Source: Cellvibrionales bacterium
GTDB lineage: Bacteria; Pseudomonadota; Gammaproteobacteria; Pseudomonadales; JAHEGP01
Length of the DNA stretch: 9,845 nt
NCBI GenBank assembly: GCA_024645065.1
Contig: JAHEGP010000108.1
Coordinates: 1-9,845, forward strand
Direction of reading: 5' to 3'
The position numbers and the translations under genes are program-made. Below, in pieces: positions 6,414 through 9,845 of the stretch; position 1 is the first letter of the stretch; every line of letters begins with the position of its first letter. Under the pieces are notes generated by a model. The model had not been told where the DNA came from. It saw nothing but the letters and a program-made list of their open reading frames with translations, and did no database searches.

Positions 6414-7081
6414 CGGTACAGGCGCGCCAACCATCGGGGGCTGGCGCCCAGGAAATACAGCAACCTCAAACACCACATCAGCAGAACGGTTCTCACCACG
6501 CCGCGCTGCTCCCAGCGCCTGCTCGATGTCTCCAGCAGCAGATTGCTGACGCTGGCAGGGGCCGCTGCGCGCAGGCACTTGGATAATTCAACATCTTCCA
6601 TCAGGGGCTGCTCCACGAACCCCCCCAGACTATTAAAGACGCTGCGGCGAAGGAAAATCCCCTGATCCCCGGTTGCCACCCGACTGAGGCGGCTGCGCCA
6701 GTTGATAAACCGCTCTATCAAGCGCAAAGAGTGGCCCGCACCGCTCAACCGAAGCCGAAAGAAACCCCAGCTACCGGCCCGCTGAATCGTCTCCAGATAG
6801 TTCTCCACCGGCAGCAACAAACGGGTATCGGCGTGGATGAACCACAGCCACTCCCCTTTAGCCAGCGCGGCCCCGCGGTTCATTTGACGAGCTCGACCCG
6901 GTGAACCCCGCGACAAACCGTCGGCATAGTGGCGCGCGATCTCCAATGTGCCGTCATCGCTGCCCCCGTCGGCCACAATCAATTCGGCTGCCGAACTCGA
7001 CAGCTGCTGCAACAAGGCGGGAAGTACCGCCGCTTCATTCAGGGTGGGCACTATAACGCTGACCCGCACTGTATCGCTCAA
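6410..7081 (-). CDS. TIGR04283-family glycosyltransferase (GT2), arsenosugar biosynthesis
   Basis: This family-2 glycosyltransferase is about 220 residues long. It opens with VSVIVPTLNE and continues with DGGSDDGT (nucleotide-sugar binding) and FIHADTRL (the DxD-like metal site in this family). GDQGIFLRRSVF, GGFVEQPLMEDVEL and a hydrophobic C-terminal stretch near LLMWCLRLLYFLG may attach it to the membrane. This order is typical of TIGR04283 ('transferase 2, rSAM/selenodomain-associated'), which accompanies ArsS. No ATG is available. Possible starts are TTG 7108, TTG 7081 (overlapping the arsS stop as TTGA) and GTG 7069, none with a strong ribosome site. I chose 7081 because the overlap suggests coupling to arsS; GTG 7069 is nearly as likely. 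Confidence 0.87.
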   Translation of the reverse strand: MSDTVRVSVIVPTLNEAAVLPALLQQLSSSAAELIVADGGSDDGTLEIARHYADGLSRGSPGRARQMNRGAALAKGEWLWFIHADTRLLLPVENYLETIQRAGSWGFFRLRLSGAGHSLRLIERFINWRSRLSRVATGDQGIFLRRSVFNSLGGFVEQPLMEDVELSKCLRAAAPASVSNLLLETSSRRWEQRGVVRTVLLMWCLRLLYFLGASPRWLARLYR

Positions 7082-8061
7082 GCTGTCGCTTCGAGGGCGC
7101 CGCCACAACTACTGCCCTGGCCTGCCGTACAGGCGTAGCAGTGCTGGCCGATTCGAATGGGGGAATCCTGCATTGGCTGGCCAATCAGGCTGGAGATATG
7201 TGTACGCCCGAGGTCACTCGCCAGCACATCCGGATGCCGCAGCGGCAGATCGAGCATCTGGTTAAAGTCACAATCGTAGACATAGCCCTGCCAATCTATG
7301 CTGATCAGGCCACGACACATAACAGCGGAGAGATTGCCGTCACTGAAATTATCCTTCAACAGTTGCATGTAATTATTGAATTGGCCCTGCGCGAGAAGCA
7401 CCGCACCAAATCTGCTGATGGGCATGTTGGTAATCGTGTACAGGGTATCGAAAACGATCCCGTAACGCTGCTGTAGCTCGCGCTTGTAATCCGCCTGCAA
7501 AGTAGCCTGCGGCGGCGGCAGGTAAGGACCCAGCGGATTGTAGACCAGGTTGAGCTCCAGGCCCTTGCCGGCACCATAACCCAGAGCGTTCAATTCTCGT
7601 AAAGCCGCGATGCTCTCCTGGTATACGCCCTTGCCGCGTTGCTTGCTGACATTGTCCTCCAGGTAGCAGGGTAAAGACGCCACCACCGTCACCCCCTCAG
7701 CTGCGAGAAAAGATGCGAGATGCTCGTACCCGGGCTGGCGCAGAATCGTCAGGTTGCAACGATCGATGACGTCCACACCCAGCGCCCTTGCCTGGCGCAC
7801 CAGGTATTCAAAATGAGGATTCATCTCCGGCGCCCCGCCGGTCAGGTCCACCGTGGAAATCCCTTGCTGGCGCATAAAATCCAGGACGATATCGATGACA
7901 TCCAACGGCATCAGCTCGGTGCGCTGGGGTCCGGCATTGACATGACAGTGGCTACAGCTGAGATTACACAGGTAGCCGAGATTGACTTGCAGTGTCTCTA
8001 GCGTCGCCCGCCGCAGGGGCGGAAAATCGGTATCGAGCAGCAGCGCCCTGGAATCCTGCAT
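7078..8061 (-). CDS. arsS: Arsenosugar biosynthesis radical SAM protein ArsS
   Basis: This 327-residue radical-SAM enzyme carries the cluster motif CNLSCSHC (Cys32, Cys36, Cys39), followed by the SAM-contacting segment DLTGGAPEMN. The C-terminal DUF3641-type domain contains MCRGLISIDW, YVYDCDFNQML and the terminal cysteine cluster CYACTAGQGSSCGG (Cys308, Cys311, Cys319). This combination is the ArsS/TIGR04167 signature. Family knowledge: ArsS acts with the methyltransferase ArsM and is proposed to transfer the 5'-deoxyadenosyl group to dimethylarsenite on the route to arsenosugars. Some relatives carry selenocysteine in the C-terminal part; here every such site is an ordinary Cys codon. The ATG at 8061 is preferred (GGGAAG a few bases upstream). 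A GTG extension to 8118 adds unconserved residues. It is the first gene of a three-gene operon and divergent from selD. Confidence 0.93.
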   Translation of the reverse strand: MQDSRALLLDTDFPPLRRATLETLQVNLGYLCNLSCSHCHVNAGPQRTELMPLDVIDIVLDFMRQQGISTVDLTGGAPEMNPHFEYLVRQARALGVDVIDRCNLTILRQPGYEHLASFLAAEGVTVVASLPCYLEDNVSKQRGKGVYQESIAALRELNALGYGAGKGLELNLVYNPLGPYLPPPQATLQADYKRELQQRYGIVFDTLYTITNMPISRFGAVLLAQGQFNNYMQLLKDNFSDGNLSAVMCRGLISIDWQGYVYDCDFNQMLDLPLRHPDVLASDLGRTHISSLIGQPMQDSPIRIGQHCYACTAGQGSSCGGALEATA

Positions 8062-8103
8062 GGTGTCTTCCCGCTGATAAATTTGAGTAATGCAACGACG
8101 CCC

Positions 8104-8131
8104 ATGATATTCGACCACCCGGACACTGCAA
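8104..8131 (-). promoter_or_regulatory. Possible sigma70 promoter of the arsS operon
   Basis: On the minus strand, TTGCAG (complement of 8126-8131) and TATCAT (complement of 8104-8109, 5/6 match to -10) are 16 bases apart. The start would be near 8097, with a leader of about 36 bases to the arsS ATG. The -35 is weak (3/6), which could mean activator control. No recognisable ArsR operator was seen. Confidence 0.35.
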
Positions 8132-8210
8132 GTTCCCTGTAATGCCCTGACGCAATATTTTGCTGGCAGTACCCGGCGCCGGCTCCCTCCAGCCCTGAGG
8201 GTGCAGGCAA

Positions 8211-8239
8211 TTGACCATCGCTGGCTAATGGGGTCAAAT
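8211..8239 (+). promoter_or_regulatory. Possible sigma70 promoter of selD fusion
   Basis: TTGACC (8211-8216, 5/6) and TCAAAT (8234-8239, 4/6) are separated by 17 bases. The predicted start is near 8246, about 25 bases before the ATG at 8271. The rest of the 209-base divergent gap holds a GC-rich palindrome CCGGCGCCGG at 8173-8182 and no gene. Confidence 0.4.
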
Positions 8240-8270
8240 CTACAGCCACGCCAGACAACGGAATCCGAGC

Positions 8271-9845
8271 ATGGACAGTGGCAGTGAAACCAGTCGCGAC
8301 CTGGTACTGATAGGCGGCGGCCACAGTCATTTGTCGGTCATCAAACAGCTGGCCATGCAGCCCATCCCGGGCTTGCGTATTACCGTGCTCAGCCGCGATA
8401 TCCACACCCCCTATTCCGGCATGCTGCCCGGCCTGATAGCCGGCCATTACCATCGGGACCAGTGCTTTATCGACCTGCGGAAGCTGTGCCAATGGGCGGG
8501 GATACGGCTGTTCCACTCGCGCGCAACGGGTATCGACACCGACCGGCAACTCATCCACTGCGATAATCGCCCGCCGCTGCGCTACGACTGGCTATCAATC
8601 AACGTGGGCTCAACACCGGCGCTCGATGCTATCGAAGGTGCGGGCCAGTACGGCGTGGGCGTCAAGCCAATTGACGAATTCCTCACGGTGCTGGAGCATT
8701 GGCTGAGCGCAATATCGAAAGCTTCGAGCCTTACCGTGGTCGGCGGTGGCGCCGCTAGCGTGGAGCTCATACTTGCCATCCAATACCGCATCCAGCAGAG
8801 TGCCCCTGGTGCGAGCTTGCAGTATCGACTGGTGTCCGCGGATCAGCGCTTGCTAGCGGGTTACCCCGGCAAAGTCTCCAGTTACTTTGACCAATTGCTG
8901 CGCCAGCGCGATATCGACTTCTACCCTGATTACCGCGTGAACGCCATTGATGCGACCCATTTAAGCGCTGAAGGCAAGGGCCCGCTCGACGCCGGTTTCA
9001 CCGTCTGGGCGCTCGGTGCCAGTTCCCCTGCCTGGCTTTCCGACAGTGGCCTCGCACTCGACAAGGCAGGCTTTGTCGCAGTGTCGGAACAACTGCAAAA
9101 CCTGTCGCACCAGAACGTATTCGCCGCTGGCGACTGCGCCAGCTTCGCTACCCGGGAACTACCTAAAAGCGGTGTCTATGCGGTTCGGCAAGGGTCACTG
9201 CTCGCTCGCAACATTCGTCACGCCATTGAGGGCAAAGCGCTGTCGCGCTATCGACCACAACGACGCTTCTTGTCGTTGCTGGCAACTGGCGATCGGCAGG
9301 CCGTTGCGTCGCGCGGCCGGCTGTTCGCGAGCGGAGCCTGGGTATGGCGATTGAAATCCCGTATCGATAGCAGCTTCATGGATCGCTTTAACCATCCAGG
9401 ACCGGCCATGTTACAGACAAGCCCGGTTGACGCGGTTCAACGGATGCGCTGTGGCGGTTGTGGCGCCAAGGTGGGCGCCGAAGCCCTGGGCCAGGTCTTA
9501 CAGCGACTCGCTGAAGAAGGCCAGGCAAGCATCGACACATCGGTAGAGGACGCCGCCATATTCACTCCACCGTCCGGACAGCGGATGGTACAGAGTGTGG
9601 ATTTTTTTCGTGCCTTCATCGACGACCCCTATCTGGTCGGCAAGATCGCCGCCAATCATTGCCTGGGGGATATCTATGCCATGGGCGCCACGCCCGCCTC
9701 AGCTCTGGCGATCGCCAATGTCCCCTACAGTCAACCACGGATCATGCAGGACACCCTCTACCAGTTATTGCGGGGCGCACTGGAAACCTTGCAGCGGGCC
9801 GATACTCGCCTGTTGGGAGGCCACTCCAGTGAAGCGGCGGAGTTG
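8271..9845 (+). CDS. selD: Pyridine nucleotide-disulfide oxidoreductase / selenide, water dikinase (SelD) fusion, 3' end outside window
   Basis: The frame stays open for 525 codons to the last base, so the protein is cut by the window edge. Residues 1 to about 370 form an NADH-dehydrogenase-like flavoprotein. It has an FAD-binding LIGGGHSHLSV (Gly15-17), a second nucleotide-binding VVGGGAASVEL (Gly158-160) and an FAAGDCA motif (Asp288). From about residue 390 the SelD domain starts with RCGGCGAKVG. By alignment with E. coli SelD (Cys17, Lys20), Cys397 and Lys400 are the catalytic pair. VDFFRAFIDDPYLVGKIAANHCLGDIYAMGA and GGHSSEAAE follow, as in SelD proteins. SelD makes selenophosphate from selenide and ATP; the fused flavoprotein is known in other bacteria, with an unproven redox role. 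ATG 8271 is the first start after an in-frame stop at 8226; the ribosome site is weak. It is divergent from arsS. Confidence 0.93.
   Translation, partial: MDSGSETSRDLVLIGGGHSHLSVIKQLAMQPIPGLRITVLSRDIHTPYSGMLPGLIAGHYHRDQCFIDLRKLCQWAGIRLFHSRATGIDTDRQLIHCDNRPPLRYDWLSINVGSTPALDAIEGAGQYGVGVKPIDEFLTVLEHWLSAISKASSLTVVGGGAASVELILAIQYRIQQSAPGASLQYRLVSADQRLLAGYPGKVSSYFDQLLRQRDIDFYPDYRVNAIDATHLSAEGKGPLDAGFTVWALGASSPAWLSDSGLALDKAGFVAVSEQLQNLSHQNVFAAGDCASFATRELPKSGVYAVRQGSLLARNIRHAIEGKALSRYRPQRRFLSLLATGDRQAVASRGRLFASGAWVWRLKSRIDSSFMDRFNHPGPAMLQTSPVDAVQRMRCGGCGAKVGAEALGQVLQRLAEEGQASIDTSVEDAAIFTPPSGQRMVQSVDFFRAFIDDPYLVGKIAANHCLGDIYAMGATPASALAIANVPYSQPRIMQDTLYQLLRGALETLQRADTRLLGGHSSEAAEL

Noticed and set aside
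5700..6665. Long plus-strand open frame (321 codons)
   Set aside because: It lies opposite the DUF2064 transferase and the start of the glycosyltransferase overlap region, both with clear family motifs. The plus-strand product has no recognisable motif and low-complexity composition typical of an antisense shadow.
7078..7170. Possible selenocysteine TGA in the C-terminal cluster of ArsS
   Set aside because: All expected positions in the CYACTAGQGSSCGG region are sense Cys codons, and the only TGA is the true stop that overlaps the next gene.
8173..8182. Palindrome CCGGCGCCGG in the arsS-selD gap as an operator
   Set aside because: A 10-base GC palindrome is easily found by chance in such DNA, and it does not resemble a known ArsR site. 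It is noted only as a position.
7998..8558. Minus-strand open frame of 186 codons spanning the arsS-selD gap
   Set aside because: It is antisense to the well-supported oxidoreductase domain of the SelD fusion and overlaps arsS in another frame. No protein-family pattern was seen.

Overview
The window looks like the chromosome of a gammaproteobacterium, moderately GC-rich by eye and probably a marine or environmental, facultatively microaerobic one. The main reason is gene order. The tail of ccoI, ccoS, a TauE/SafE-type membrane gene, hemN and an FNR/Anr gene follow one another much as they do in Pseudomonas and relatives. No finer taxonomic assignment is supported by sequence reading alone.

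Left half (1-4958): low-oxygen respiration. The end of a copper P-type ATPase (ccoI) and ccoS belong to cbb3 oxidase assembly. They are followed, with an 8-base overlap, by a six-helix TauE/SafE-family protein that ends in a histidine-rich tail. An outer-membrane OmpW gene on the minus strand then interrupts the block. It is divergent from hemN (oxygen-independent coproporphyrinogen III oxidase), and fnr/anr follows hemN. The 277-base gap between ompW and hemN holds two near-perfect FNR/Anr boxes. Each lies at the same distance from a -10 element pointing towards its own gene. The FNR-type protein encoded nearby keeps all four cluster cysteines and the E..SR recognition residues, so regulator and likely targets sit side by side.

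Middle (4959-5783): a Yip1-domain membrane protein of unknown function with its own likely sigma70 promoter, then a convergent gap with a perfect 9-bp inverted repeat.

Right half (5784-9845): a minus-strand operon of arsS (radical SAM), a TIGR04283-type glycosyltransferase and a TIGR04282/DUF2064 transferase, with overlapping ends. These are the arsenosugar-biosynthesis, formerly 'rSAM/selenodomain-associated', families. Divergent from it is a long plus-strand frame that is open to the window end. It encodes an FAD/NAD(P)H oxidoreductase fused to selenide, water dikinase (SelD). The usual partner arsM (arsenite methyltransferase) is not in the window. All selenium-related active sites here use cysteine codons rather than in-frame TGA.

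I found no tRNA, rRNA, CRISPR array, insertion sequence or clear mobile-element boundary. No gene-free stretch exceeds 300 bases. No wholly novel system is evident. The points most worth following are the paired Anr promoters and the arsS-selD neighbourhood without arsM.
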